A stretch of DNA of 64,000 bases from Polytrichum commune (taxonomy: Eukaryota; Streptophyta; Polytrichopsida; Polytrichales; Polytrichaceae). The stretch is from the NCBI GenBank assembly GCA_950295325.1, contig OX485806.1, forward strand, positions 14,014,001 to 14,078,000. The letters are read 5' to 3'. The notes beneath the pieces are model-generated. The model did not search any database. It was not told where the DNA came from and saw only the letters and a list, made by a program, of their open reading frames with translations. This document shows positions 48,201 through 61,641 of the stretch, in pieces. Both the position numbers and the translations under genes were made by a program. Position 1 is the stretch's first letter, and each line of letters begins with the position of its first letter.

Positions 48201-48799
48201 TGAAGATTCTCATGCTCATTAAGTGGTCATATAGGTTCCCACCAGCATGTTGATTATCAAACCTAGAACGGTTGGCATATTTTGAGCATGCGGTTTAATC
48301 TTTTTTAAACACATGTCTTTTTTTTTATGTCCGTTCTTAGATTCACACCTAACCACATACCACGCAAATCTAAAGTGGCCAAATGAGATAAGTGACCGAA
48401 TTAGGCACATCTACCTTAGTGTAAAGTGGCCTTCAAGCGCATATGGGAGTAGCAGGGACGTGCTTGTCATGCATTCATGGATCCTGTTACCGAACTTACA
48501 TGGATTTGGGTTTCTTCCTTTGATTTAATTGTTGCAGCAGCTTCAGATTTAGGTCGTCTCTTGAATGGATCTTGTGTTTTTGGTATGCTTTTGCAGGGAG
48601 TCTTAACTTTTGCGGTACAAATGGCAGTTCGATTGCAGAAATCATTCCAAGGTTGGTGCAAGCACACAGTGCCTGATAAGTTACAAGGAATCAAGCTCAG
48701 TTCTCCAGTCGATAGATAGGTATCATAGAGCATACTCTTCCACGATGCTGCTGAACACTTTGGGAACACTTTCAACCATGGATTACAACCAGATAATTT
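45287..48799. other. Gene-free stretch with MITE-C copies and simple repeats
   Basis: No supported gene. It contains a GT-run passing into a G-run (about 45900-45925), a GACAT pentamer repeat (46174-46196), a MITE-C copy at about 46277-46600, a MITE-A-like fragment near 46790-46860, a G-run at about 47129-47146, and the inverted MITE-C pair at 47688-48434. Confidence 0.6.
47688..48434. repeat. Inverted pair of MITE-C copies (fold-back)
   Basis: The left arm (about 47688-47990, minus orientation) contains 'ttaggtgtgaatctaagaac'; the right arm (about 48024-48434) contains its complement 'gttcttagattcacacctaa' at about 48335-48354, and other blocks pair in mirror order ('gagcatgagaatcttcactt' against 'aagtgaagattctcatgctc'). 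A transcript across it could fold into a long imperfect hairpin. Confidence 0.8.
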
Positions 48800-49395
48800 C
48801 TGCAAACTGCTTTTCCACCACATAAGATTGGAGTGTAATCGTCGTTGTAGTTGTGATTGAAAATGAGGCTTTATGACCGAGTAAGGAATTATGTATGAGA
48901 TCATCGACTCTCAAGCCATCAACATCATCATCATCATCATGTGCATGGTTTCCTCAAGGTTTTGCAGATGGTATCCACAACCTAAACCTGCAAACTGCTT
49001 TTCCACCACATAAGAACGTCAAAACCTTAGATTGGGGTGTAATCGTCGTTGTGGTTGTGATTGAAAATGAGGTATTATTACCGAGTAAGGAATTTTATAT
49101 GAGATTATCAACTCTCAAGTCGTCATCATCATCATCATCATCATGTCCATGGAGTCCTCGAGGTTTTGCAGATGGCATCCACAACCTTTATGCATACCCT
49201 TAACCTGATTTGCGTTTGGTTTCTGCAAACTGCTCGTCCACCACATAAGAACTTCTAAACCCCAGATTGAGGTGTTATGCTCGTTGTTGTCATTGTCATT
49301 GAGGTATTATACCGAGTGAGGGAACATTGAGGTTTTGCAGATGACATCCACAACCATCATGCATATCCTAACCCTGAGCTCCCAAAGTAACTTGA
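48797..49395 (+). repeat. Three tandem diverged units upstream of the O-fucosyltransferase-like gene
   Basis: Units start with TGCAAACTGC at 48801, 48989 and 49224 (spacings 188 and 235). Each continues with 'ccaccacataag', a 'cgtcgttgt' or 'tcgttgttgt' block, 'accgagt', a CAT/ATC triplet run in the first two, and 'aggttttgcagatg'. The array ends about 160 bases before the coding ATG, so it lies in the promoter or leader. Confidence 0.8.
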
Positions 49396-49551
49396 CAGAA
49401 ACCCTAAACCCAAACAGGCTGCTGCGGCTGCAAATTCGCATGAGTCTTTGCAGAACCATGTGCACATAGCCCCGAAGTGCTGAGAAAAAGAAAACAGAAA
49501 AAACAATTGTGTCTTAGGAAGAAGCACAGGTCACATTGCTGCCCCATTGCA

Positions 49552-52500
49552 ATGGCGTGTCAAAGGGCCATAAAACCCCACTCTGCTTGTAGGTCTGCTT
49601 CGAAGTCAATTTTAGTGCTTCTGTTGGTGGGCATGCTCTTTATGAGCTTTGGGTTCTGGTTTCTGGGGTTGCAACGATGTGGGGTCATTTCAGGCCGACA
49701 AGGAAATTTTAAGATTGGCGAAGATGATGGGAGGAAGAGATACTTGTATTGGGGCCCAGGAATTGATTGTCCTGGAAAGCATTGCCTCCAATGTGGTGGA
49801 CTTGGCCATCAAGAGTCGAGCCTGCGATGTGCCCTTGAGGAAGCTCTTTTTCTCAACAGGTTGGCAATCAATCCACCTTCCTCAAATCATGTAAACCTTC
49901 TACTACGACCTCTTCTGAAGTATGTGAGCCTGTAACGGACACTTCCAGCTCCACATACGGGTTTGGCTGTTGAATGGGATCGCAAATTGTCGCATCCAGA
50001 AAGCAATTGTGAAACACCAAGATTGTCGTTTAAAGTTTCACATTAGGAGTTGACATAGAATAGGGCAAGAGTTTACAATGATTATTCTCTTCTTCTTTAA
50101 ACTGCCACCAAGACCCTCCCAATTGTGTTAACTACCGAACATAGAATGGTGTCCTCATTTTGAGCACATTGTCCAATCTCATCATAGCACGTATATTGGC
50201 GACGGTTATTAACTATAAGCCTTGCCATATACCACTTAAATATAGGTGTCAAGACAATCTTTGTGATGCACAAATGCTTACTGGAGATCAAGACAATTCC
50301 TGATCCGATCCAGCAGCCGAAATTGTATGTGGTGTTGGAATTTATGCAATATACCATTATCAATGAACACCCTGTTTCCAAGACCTACCTTATGTACACA
50401 ACTAAAGAGAAATCTTAATATTGTATTTTGATTCCCACAAAATATGTGGCATGTGCAGAACATTTGTGTTGCCATCAAGGATGTGCATCTCCAATAAACA
50501 CAGTCGTGTTGGGCTGCTCGTCCCGACTCCGCACGTGATCAATAATGAGACAGGGTATCCTTTCTAAACTCTCCATACCTGATCCTGTTGGAATTGACAA
50601 AGATTTCAAGTTGGAGACTGAGCGACTTCTTGTGGTGCATAAATTACCATCAATAAGTCTTTCATGAATATTTGATTGATTGATTCTGCCTTGCAAGTTT
50701 GAGGTGTGGCATAAATTGTTTGACCATCTCATGTGAAATTAGTTCCACCAATTTGTCTCTTGCAGCACCCCACAAACTCAAGATTGTCTGCTGGATTCAC
50801 TTTACGATTTGAACTTGATGTCACAAACGGTTCCTGTCATCTCATCAAACTCCAGAGAATGGCAGGATGTACTGAAGAGAGATGCAGACCATGTCTATGT
50901 TGAGGGAATCAAGAGAGATCAACTCAAGAAGGATTTGTCATTTTCTCGCGCACCTGTTATCAACCGCACCCCAAACAGGCTGGCTTGGTAAGTTCACAAC
51001 ACGTGTTTTTTTCATCTTCCATACTTGTGATAAGTATTCCATTTATCCTCTAACTTAACATGACTTTTGGTCGGGAGTTGGTGATTTTGCATACAACACC
51101 TTTCAAGTTCGGTAAATTTTCAGTGCATGCTTGAAGGTAGTGTGGAGGTTTGAACAAAGAATATTCTATATCGCTTCATTTGAGGGTCAAACTCATTTTG
51201 GCATGCCAAGAGGTGCTAAAAAGAGGTTGGTCCTCAATAAATCGAAATAGGTTGCTCTTTCTTCAAATTCCAAGCACTACCTCTGAGCATGCACCACAAG
51301 TGGAAAGAAATGATTCACATGAGATACAAAACCACCCCTAAAAAATGATAGGGGACCAACTCTCGAAGAAATGTCCCATGGAGTTAACAGATAACTGCCA
51401 TTTCTTTACTTCTATCTTCGTGCACCATCTCACCGATGTTGGACTCAGGTAAGGTAATTAAGTGTCCCTATTGTGGGCACTTCCAATTCCAAAGAGAATG
51501 TTGACTGTTGGATCAGATTGGGAATTGACTTATCTAGTTAGCAGATGCAAATATGAATTATTACATTTCCACTTTCCGAACCAGAGTTGAGATGCAAATG
51601 TTATAGGCAATCAAAGTGAAGATTGTTTTTCTCTTTAAGTGATTGCATAGGCCCTACCAATTGTGATGTTCACTTTTGAACCTAGAATGGCCTCTATATT
51701 TTGAGCATGTAATCTCATCGCACCACATGTCTTGCAATGTCCATTTTAAACTACCAGCCTTGCCATATTCCACTCAAATAACATCTGAAGAAGAGTGACC
51801 ACCAAAAGGGCCCACATACCTTACATGTTGAAATACTCCAATAAGCACACAGGAGCAGATTTGAAGCAACATGCACTTATCTGTAACATTCGTTCTATTG
51901 CATGGCAGGTTCACTGAATGCAAAAATAGGCATAATTACAGCACAATTATGCTTCCTTACTCTTTTCTTCCGTCAATGGCTAACCCCTTGCTTCGAGCTG
52001 CTGCGGACAACGTAAGCCACTTCCAGCTTCCAATAAATTTAGTGTGTGATGCACTGCAGTTACTCGGCCTTATTTCTTTCCATTATCTTATTTGACCTAG
52101 ATCATGCTTCAAATCCTCACAGGACCAGCAGTCCTACTCCAAGGGAGTTGAGATTCTCCAAAACTTCTCAGCTTTGGTAGTTGTCCTGAGAATATGGTAG
52201 ACAGTGCAAAAATCTCCATTTTAACCATTGAATATGGCTTTTATATCAGATTGATAAAAGGGGATTTTAACGCACCTTGAAACATGCCTTGATTGAATTG
52301 CGTGTGCAAAGGTACTCTCAAACAAGGCATTTAGGTCTTTTCATTTTCAATCCTAAAACTGACTTGCAAAGGTTACTGGGCCAATACTGCATGCTCATCG
52401 TACACATGAACTCCATATCTATCATCAATCTTGATCGCCCATCTCTTATGAGAGACGACATTCAATTGTTGAGGTTGGGAAGGAGTTTGAGGGTTGAATC

Positions 52501-53986
52501 TCTCTCAATAATTGGTGCGCAATAAAGAAACAGATGGACTTTGTGGGTGGATTGAAGATGTGGTCTTGCCACGGTCTTGCAATCCAAAAAACTAGAAAGC
52601 CAACTATCGAGAGTATCATTTTGCAGTGACCATAGGAGTTGCTCTTACAGAGTTGGATCTTTGGTTTAAATTGAGGGATTCATTGCCACCTTCAATGTCA
52701 AATTCAATTCATTGTCTTCATGTGTTCTTTGATAGATCAAGAAGCAGCTGGTAGACTACGACGCCTTGCATGTTCGAAGGGGTGATAAATTGAAAGTGCG
52801 AAAAGACAGATTTGGAGTGCTCCGAGCTATGTATGCTCACCTTGATCATGACACTCAACCTGAGCACATAATAAAAAGGATTGAGAACCTGATTCCAGAG
52901 GGCCGAACTCTCTTCATTGCCACTGACGAAATGCAACCTCATTTTTTCGACAAGCTGTCGTCGAAGTAAGCAGTACGCTATATTTCCGATTTCCGATTTC
53001 CGATTTCCGATTTAGTGTGGCATTACAATTAATGTGCCACGTGTTTATCATGGGCCACACTAAGTAGTAGTACCATAAAACTCTAAAAATGTTCAAACTC
53101 TAAAAAATTGATGTATTGTCTTGTTACAAACCACTGAAGCCTCTTGCCACAGTAGGAACTACCCTAATTATTGTATTTAGTGTCACTCACTATTTGGAAT
53201 TACACAATTCTAGAACTATTTACTGTATATCTCATTTTTTGCCAACAAAGGTCAAATTGGTTGTGTGGACATTATAGAACATTAACATCTATACTTGGTA
53301 AAATTTTACATTAATATCAAAAAGATATAGCATTGTGTAACTCCAAATAGTAAGTGGCACTAAATGCAATATTTAGTGTAGTAATTAATTGTAAATCACG
53401 CAGCCCACAATAATAAAAACTAATGAGAAACGGTATTACTAGAAATATGATATGGCCCACTGTAATTAGTTAAATTTAAAGTTTTGTGGGTTCATGATGA
53501 ATAGCATAGCCCACACTAAATCAGATATTAAGGGTAGTGACTTTGCAGCACTCGAAATTTTCAACAAATTGGAGTGATTGCACTATAAACTCACCTGATA
53601 ATGCATTGTTGTCATTTCCGTGGTCATCATCCTTATCCCGCATAGTTAGAGTTCTGTGATTTTGGATTTCTAGATATCAAAATCCTAATTTCCTCTCTGA
53701 GAAGGTAAACGAAGTTTGACAAGTTCCACAATCTTTGTTATATGCGTTGAGAATTGGAAATGTTAATGACCTTGTGCTCAGGTACAGGATCATGAGAGCA
53801 TGTAATTTCTCTGAGAAACTGAGCCCTTTGATCAAAAACAACTATCAACTCTTTATCGTTGAGCGCATGGTGCTTCTTGGTGCCAAAGTCTTGGTGAAAA
53901 CATGGAAGGAAAATGCAGGTGACATTAGCCTCTCTGATGAGGAGAAGAAAAAAATCCAAAGGTGGGAGCCGGTAATTGTGACATGA
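49552..53986 (+). CDS. O-fucosyltransferase-like type II membrane protein, six exons
   Basis: Exons: 49552-49859, 50459-50554, 50766-50987, 51909-52011, 52736-52965, 53782-53986; 1164 bases, 387 aa, all phases agree. A short basic N-terminus is followed by one hydrophobic anchor (about residues 19-41, ILVLLLVGMLFMSFGFWFLG), then a luminal domain with YLYWGPGIDCPGKHC, GHQESSLRCALEEALFLNR, FVLPSRMCI (exon 2), SLYDLNLMSQTVPVI, IMLPYSFLPSMA, HVRRGDK (255-261), HLDHDTQPEHI, LFIATDE and NNYQLFIVERMVLLGAKV. These match a plant family annotated as O-fucosyltransferase-like, probably Golgi-located; the acceptor is unknown. The ATG at 49552 is the first usable one. The donor of exon 2 (GG/GTATCC) is weak and is the least certain junction. 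A telo-box-like AAACCCTAAACCC lies at about 49400. Confidence 0.9.
51058..51312 (+). repeat. MITE-F copy 3 in intron 3 of the O-fucosyltransferase-like gene
   Basis: 'gtcgggagttggtgattttg', 'gtgcatgcttgaaggtagtg' and 'ttttggcatgccaagaggtg' follow the same order as at 18540-18700. The returning arm (near 51270-51305, 'gagcatgcacc') is shorter than in unit 2. Confidence 0.6.
52982..53014 (+). repeat. TTTCCGA heptamer repeat
   Basis: Four near-perfect copies of a 7-base unit (ATTTCCG) begin about 15 bases after the exon 5 donor site of the O-fucosyltransferase-like gene. Confidence 0.85.
53159..53381. mobile_element. MITE-D copy with long TIRs
   Basis: The left end CTACCCTAATTATTGTATTT and the complement of the right end CTACACTAAATATTGCATTT continue matching for about 55 bases (both include ACTATTTGGA and TTACACAAT). 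Total length is about 223 bases, so nearly half is TIR. It lies in the last intron of the O-fucosyltransferase-like gene. Target duplication unclear. Confidence 0.8.
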
Positions 53987-56900
53987 GCTGGTTTGATAAA
54001 TCTGCAGTGAAATTACGGTGACAGTCACATTACAGGTATGATTTCTGTCTACCCAGAATGGTCCCCCAAGGATTGTTGTTTCCATGCCTTGGCTGGGGAT
54101 CCTCTTGCAATTACAATAATGTCCTTCAGGAGTGTATTGAACTCAAAAGAGACATGTGAACGTTGGACTTGTGACCTACTTTAGTGGACAGAAAGTTGAC
54201 TTCAATTTGAAGAAAGAGAGACCCCTTCAGGTGTGTGGGCCTTGTGTGTCACTCCTCTTAATTGGGCACCTAAATTTGAGTGGTAAATTGCAGGGCTTGT
54301 AGTTAAGAATGACACCAAAACGACATGTGCTACGATGAGTTTGGACTATGTACTCAACATAGACACTAGTTTAGGTTTATTTGTTAACACAATTGGGAGG
54401 GCATATGTGATCACTTAGTGAGAAACTTAATTTTTCACTTCGACTTATTATATTCTTTGCAACTCAATATCAATCCAGATTCTTGAAATGACAACCTGCG
54501 AGATTTACAATTGCTAACCATTTGAGACAATCCAATAATGAAAATTGTAACTTTACTTCCAATGGTAAGTGCTCACAATAGGGCCACACACTTGAGTAGC
54601 ACAAAACGTAAAGCACAAAACTTCAAGCACTCACACATTTTAAAGTGCCCGAGCTCAGTGAAGAGAATATCAATCTTTTTATATCGAGAAAAATCCCTAC
54701 ATTGTAAATTGAAGTTGACAATAATGTGCTCATATTCATAAGCCATTCTAAGGTATGCATGTCTTCGTTGGAAACTAGTCTTAAACAGATGCCTATATTT
54801 GAGTGTTATATGGCAAGGCTTGTAGTTAAGAATACACACCAAAAGACATGTGTTATTACAAGATTGGACTATGCGCTTGAAATAGGACACCATTCTAGAT
54901 TTGGTAGTTAACATATTGGATGGGCCTACGTGATCACTGTGACCTCTAATAACTTTTGCATCTCCATCCCAAGGGGGTGACTGAGAAAAATTTAGCTAGA
55001 ACGGTGCAACCAAAGATTTGGTGTAGTTTATTATTTGTACCTAAAATTTTGAAATCTTTGAGAGGTAATATACAATGGATAAAATTTCCCATAATACACC
55101 CTGCAATAATACCCCTTGGTCGCGCATGTGATATACAACCCTCCCCAAAGAGTCACAAACCCCCCCCCCCCTCCAATGACCTCCACTCCAATTTTGACAA
55201 TGGAAACAACAATCTTCATGATTCACAAATGCTAACTACATGAGATAATTTGCGATCCCATCCAAAGGCCAATACTTGACTGTGGACTTGAAGTGTTTGT
55301 TGGAACCATGTATCCTGATATCTAAATTTGTGTACCTTAGTTGGGGGGTATGAGGAGGGTATGAGGTATAGGCCCATTTGAAAGTTAGGACACTGTGTCC
55401 CATACATGTATCCTATTTTAAATCCTGAAATTCTCTCAAATCTTGAGATGTGGAACAAGGTTCCCAAAAAATTCACCCAACTTTCAAAATAGGCTTTGAT
55501 GCATGACAAGCTAATAAGCTCTTAATAGGATTTTTTTCTCAAAGAAGGATCAAACCCATAGTTTCATTGCAACTTGGTAGGAATGGCTTTAGTAGCATTA
55601 GGGACTTTTGGGACCCTGAACACAACCAATTCCTTACTAGCACAACTATCACTCAAAGGTTTAAACTCAACCAAAGGGAAATACTCACCATTGACATCAT
55701 GGGAAATGCTTTGCCTATCTAATGGAAGCAACTTATCCAACAACATAGGATACATGCTCCCATTAGTCAATAGATTGATTGCTTTGAAAGTGAAGACCAA
55801 AATGCCCATGTGGCCACTATTTCCCAAACTCGCTAGTTTTTTTAATCCGATTCTTGACAAATGTTCATGGGCTCCCTTCCCCCCACCAACCCTCAACGGC
55901 TCTTAAGTCCCAATCAACACGTGCATAGTGAATGTGGAGGCACCAATGGAACTTAAAATTACCATTAAGGCACGATGCTTTATTTTGATCATACACTCCA
56001 CCCTCGATAAATGTTACACTTATAAACGTTAACTCATTATATTTGTTAACAAAATCGTACTCCCCTCATATTGCTAACTAGAATGTTAACTATGTTAAAT
56101 GTTAACAATAATTTACTCCCCTCTTTGTTAATTTGCCACTTATAAATGTTAACCTACGAAATACATCCAATACTGTGTGATGACATCCATTACATTGACT
56201 CACAACCTTTCAAAGTGGCAAAAGCCACCAAATTTGACTTTTGTGATCAAATTATTCATCTAGACTATATTGATTCTTATTTTGTTTCATAAAAATAAAA
56301 GATTGATTTGATACACATATTTTATATATGATAATTTTGCAAAACTCTCCCTCCACAATTGTAATGAATTTATATTTGTTAAGCATTCAAAAAGCTCCCT
56401 TTATAACTGTTACAATGTTAACTCACTATAAATGTTAGGAGAATTTTACTCCAGAGCCTAACATTTATAGAGGGTGGACTGTAATTTGCACCATCCACAA
56501 AGGAGGGAAGCTAGCGGTGAGCGGTAACAAGAGATATAAGTTTCCGTTTTTAGAATATATTTCATGAAATCTGAATAGTTTGGCTATAAATGGAATTCAA
56601 GGGGACATTTGACATTAAAAAAAAAAAACCCTACTATCATGGAATTCATGCTCTACATCTTGTCAAGGGATCGGTTACCATGTAATTAACCAAGTATTTG
56701 TAGATCTAGAATAAACCTTAATGTATTATTATAGTTTGAATGTTAATAAATGGAACTCAAAAATAGCTACAATTACCTACCAATTATTAGAATTTATATA
56801 TCAACAATCTATTAACATCGCATCATGATGATATATTATTGACTATTAGTGCTTAGCAATAGTTGCAACCTTATATGATATTATGATTAGGGTATGATGC

Positions 56901-58789
56901 ACATGACCTTGTTGTAGTTCAAAGTTATAGCTGCATACATGATGGTGTTTGCCATCATGTAGTCAACCTTACATGAATATATGATACACATGTGTTTGTA
57001 GTATAAATCCATTGGCATTTCTTCTCACTGTGGCATATGTTGTAAGTGTTCTACTCTCCCATTTGTTCCTATGCTTTGCAGCATGTGCATTTGGATTGTG
57101 CCAAGTTTTTGGAATTGAAAACCTACATGTTTTGACTAAATATTTCATCCCAATGTTTGCTTACAAATTAAAAACCTCATCCCCAATTCACTTTTGCTTT
57201 CAAAGTTGAGAAAGCTTTTAAAGAAATTTCTTAGTCGTTTGATGTAGCTCATGAGAATTTGACCATGAACATTCATCATTGAAGCCAAGGAAAGGATAGA
57301 ATCTAGATTTACCAGTAAACAAACATTTAATTCATGAGGTAAGCACAAATACTATCAACTTAAAGAAAAACTTTAGAATAGTGATTTGTAAATCTACCTC
57401 TACTTTAAATTCTCAATAGTTATTTTATTTGTAAACAACAAAAAATTATAGTAAACAATAACTCCCCCTTACATATATTATAAATATTAATGCCTCTAGA
57501 AATCTCCTTTTATATGCTCATGTTACTTAATTTGTGTTTTCCAAACAACATACTTTCTTCTCTAAAGGGAAATTTAAAAAAAAAAATCAAAGTATTTGTA
57601 CAAAACTAGGTGGAACAATATCCCTCCCATATGTGTACTTTGTAAGCCAAAATTTTAATACAAGCCTTAGCTACTGGATTATAGACTTGTATTGTATGTA
57701 TTTTATGTATTTTATGTATTTTATGTTGGGTTATTGGATGCAAGCACACATGTTTTGTTACAACAAAATTTATTAGTCAAAATCTAAAATTTGCAACAAC
57801 TAGTATTTAATAAAAATGATACCAATCCAACATTGGTTTAATGCTGCCATCATAAGAGGGAGTAAATCAAAAGACATATCATATAGCTAGCACATAATTA
57901 TGGTTGTAACTAGGTCAAATTATATGCATCTATAAGTTTCGACCAATATCAGGGGGTGGGCAATATTGGTACAATACAACATTCAAGAATAGTATCATTA
58001 GTAACATGGTAGTAATAAGGTTTAGGTAGTTGGGTAGTGTAGACTAGAAATGGTAGCTAAGATGGGTAGTAGATAGAATTCCATTAGAGCTACCGACCTT
58101 TTTTTGATCACACAACAACATAAATGCAAATTATGAAAGTAAATGTGTCATGGAGAGGCGGAGTAAAAAAACTAAAAAATGTGATTTTTTTATTTTTTTT
58201 TGCAATTCTTAATAAAGGCATTGACCAAACTGGGATCATTTATTGATGTTTATGTATCTACATGTGAATTGCTTTTAGTGTAATTGTGGATTTCAAACAT
58301 TGAATATAATCTCTATGTCTATGTGGATTACACATGCATTTATTCAAGCCCATTATTATAGTAGCGCTATTTCATCGCATTCGAGAGAGATTCTACCATA
58401 TCGAATGTCATATTGGCACCATCATACAATACTCTATCATCACCTCATACTGGTGGCTCAATGATGAAGATGATCTCCATTAGTGACGATGAATAACCTA
58501 TCCAAAAAGTTTTCAGAAAATCCTAATGGAGTACATAAGGTCATCATTTGTTCCATGTTTGTTCAATTTTGAAATCATTCAACATGTTATTTTCCCAAAA
58601 AAAAATTCAAAAATTCAAAATGTTATGGTAGATTGCAATGACATGAATGATTTGTAAATGAAAAGAAGAAGAAAAAGAAAAAAGAAAATTGTAAATGACT
58701 ATTAAGATGTACGAGCGGTCGAGAAGAGGACCCGCAAGCCACACTTCACCGTTTAGCTTAACTGATGGATTACAAATGGCAATGAACGT
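53987..58789. other. AT-rich intergenic stretch
   Basis: No supported gene. It contains inverted MITE-C fragments (about 54240-54450 and 54760-54930), a C-run near 55159-55170, a region rich in 'aatgttaac' words (55990-56460), and a 9-10 base TATTTTATG repeat at 57696-57726. At 55564-55906 both strands carry a 110-aa ORF; the minus one has a plausible composition but no family I recognise. Confidence 0.55.
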
Positions 58790-59153
58790 GTCACTAAGGT
58801 ATATGGATGTTACTTGGTTCCTTTTTCATGTTCTCCAACTTCTCCGATTAGATTTACACAACGAAACTCGTGTTGCAATAGCAAATCTCCAATGAAACAT
58901 ATGCAAAAACTGGATTGACAATCGAACCTCCCGTGATTTAATTTATAGTTATCGGAAGTGCATGTTTATTGATTTCTTAACTAGATACATAGATCCACCC
59001 ATTTGTGTTCATTAGTGAGTGTAGAGTCGTTATTAATAATTGAAGACATCGTCCCAACCTATTTAAGAATGTGTCTTTATGATGTTTGCTCTTTGATCCT
59101 CACCAAACCACATACCAATCAAAGATAGGGGTATGGTTAAGAAAAGGAGCCAC
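58790..59153 (+). repeat. Dispersed repeat family G, copy 3
   Basis: Ordered blocks match copy 1 at 8320-8680, including 'ttatcggaagtgcatgttta' and 'aaccacataccaatcaaag', ending 'aaggagccac' directly before the TTA target of MITE-A copy 3. Confidence 0.65.
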
Positions 59154-59156
59154 TTA

Positions 59157-59655
59157 GGGCCACTTCACACACGAGCCAAGAGCCGTGACCATGAAATTGT
59201 GAGAGCCCAAAAGAAAGCGCCCAAAGGCCGTCCCAAGACACCTCCAAACTCACATAGTGTGGTCACGGATCCTCAAGTGTACTGTAAAGCCATATGTGAC
59301 TGGACCCTCAACCAAATGCTATTTCAATGAATTTCTATTCATGCGGGTCCTCACACATAATAAAATAGAATAAACCAATGGTTGTGAGCATTCAAAGTGC
59401 AAAGGTCTCTTGGTTTTGTGTTAAGCCTACCTCCAAGAGGTGGTTTTTGAAAAGAATCCAAGTGACCACGAAACATGATCCATCCGATGCCATGTAGGAA
59501 TCCACGTAGACTTTACATCCATCTTGCATTCACATACTCCATGGGTCCCTCGAGCATAGTGTGAAGCGAATTTGGACCGGCTCCACCTTTTCCACCAATG
59601 AGAGTGCTTGAAGTGTAATGGTCATGGGCTCTCGGTCTCATGTGTGAAGTGGCCC
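59157..59655. mobile_element. MITE-A copy 3, inverted, TSD TTA
   Basis: A 499-base element beginning GGGCCACTTCACACACGAG and ending ATGTGTGAAGTGGCCC, flanked by TTA at 59154-59156 and 59656-59658. Its interior is the complement of copies 1 and 2. It sits at the edge of repeat family G copy 3. Confidence 0.92.
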
Positions 59656-61641
59656 TTATTAAGAGTCAAGACCCATCCACAATATGGCTCAAGTCCCATG
59701 TACCCCATCGAACCCATCCATTTCCTTTAGAAAAGTTGTTGGGATCATGCATTCTCCCCTTTGTGAAAGATCCGAGTGGCATGTATCCGACATGATCACA
59801 AAGTAGATGGGGTTGGCCATGACCCATTCCAACATGACCACATAAATAAGCACGCGAGAGTGTGTGGAACCGGATGGTTGTGCCTCCAATGCCATAATCA
59901 CCCGCTACTTTGTATAGGTTGCACCGTTCTCTTCACCAATAAATGCATCCATGATGACCTTCACAATTGGGCACTCATCGGATGCCATGTGGTGTCCTCA
60001 TCAATGCATACTCATGTAAATTTTCATTTTATTAGTAGTACCAAAACAAGGGTTAATGGTTGATCCACATAGAGGCACCTTGCTATTGACATTGGTGACA
60101 TCAATGATCCCAATTGATGACAACCCTTGTTTCCTTCCACATGCAACAAGTGGTTGTGTGGGATGTGTACACGGGGTTCAACTCTAGGGCTTGTGTGTCT
60201 TGTGTGGTCACTCTCTTGGTTGAGCACTTGTATTGGAATGGAATATGAAAATCTTTGTAACTGTGAATTGGGTCCATACATACATTTGTTTTACAGCTAG
60301 ATTGTACGATGTGCTCAAAATTTGTCAGTTGTTGTGGGTTCGATTATTAACTCGTTTGGGAGGACATGTATGATCACTCAAAGGAGAAGAGGAACCTCAC
60401 TTTGACCTCGTATAACTTATGGATCATAACTTTGATTCTACAACTTGAAACAATAGTATGCGTGGTTTTTGTATAGTTGTTGACCAGATAAGATGATATC
60501 TTATTCGATCAACTGGTCAAAATTGTTTGTGGAGTTGGAAGTGCCCACAAACAAGGCCCGTAAAAGAAAGAAAAGAAGAACCAACATCAATGTTTTTTCA
60601 ACAACTAACTTACAGTAGGAGCCCACATACCTTATGCAATAACCAACGAATATTTTTTTTTTTGTCTTTCTCTTCTTTTTTCCATGATTTACTCACAACA
60701 ATGAACAAGGAGAAATTTAAGCCAACTTGGTCACTATCCTTACTTTCTTATTATCAATTGGTTATTCATTTAAATAATTCAATTCATTCTTGCAGTTTAC
60801 TTTGGATAGTAAAATCTCCAAAACTATTGTTTCAATTCATTTCCTAGAGTTTTGATTTTGGGCTGGTAGTTTGGGAAAATGAACCAGTTCATGTGTAAGT
60901 ACATCTAACATTGTCTTTTAGTGTCATAAGGTATTTTACAAGTATTGTCACCCCAATGGACATTCAATTCATCCAAACCTCAATGATCGAAACAAAGTTT
61001 GGTATATTTTGCATCCTAACATTCTTGTAATGGAATGTTGTCATAAATGAATGAAACTTCGATGAAAATCCACTTAGTAAGTGACAGTGAATACAAAATT
61101 ATAAGTCCATAATGCCCAAAAAAATTAACAAGGAATGATAAACAATGTTAGGTTTGCATTTATTGTTTAGTGGTGACATTACACAGGCGGTTTTAAGTTA
61201 GTATTGCGTAAGACAAATAGAATCGGTGACACTAAGTTAAATACAATGTTTAGTGTAGAAGCCGGTTATCCACGTTCATTGATTCACGGCCGCCTTTGGC
61301 ACCTTTTGTATGAACACTTGAACACCTTTCCCAACCACCAAGGTGGGGGCTTAAATTGGTGACTCTTGCAATTTGTTGAGTCTTTCTCATCATTAACATG
61401 CTCGAGCACGCAACCCACCCACATTTTGTGGTGAATACAAAACGTGGAGCCGGTATACTTACAAATCACAAGACTACTTGTACTCCTCTATGTAGTGAAG
61501 TGTCATGCATTTCAACTTCACACTCATGCAATTTTAGGAGTTTTGTACGATGATTGATGGACAATGATGTGATGTGGTAAGGAAGTTGCCCATTCCCACC
61601 GATTATTATTGTTCTTTTAATTTTGGGTGCCTTTGTTGGCA

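Noticed and set aside
55564-55906. 110-aa ORFs on both strands
   Set aside because: They mirror each other across the same DNA; neither shows a family motif or adjacent exons, so not listed as a gene.
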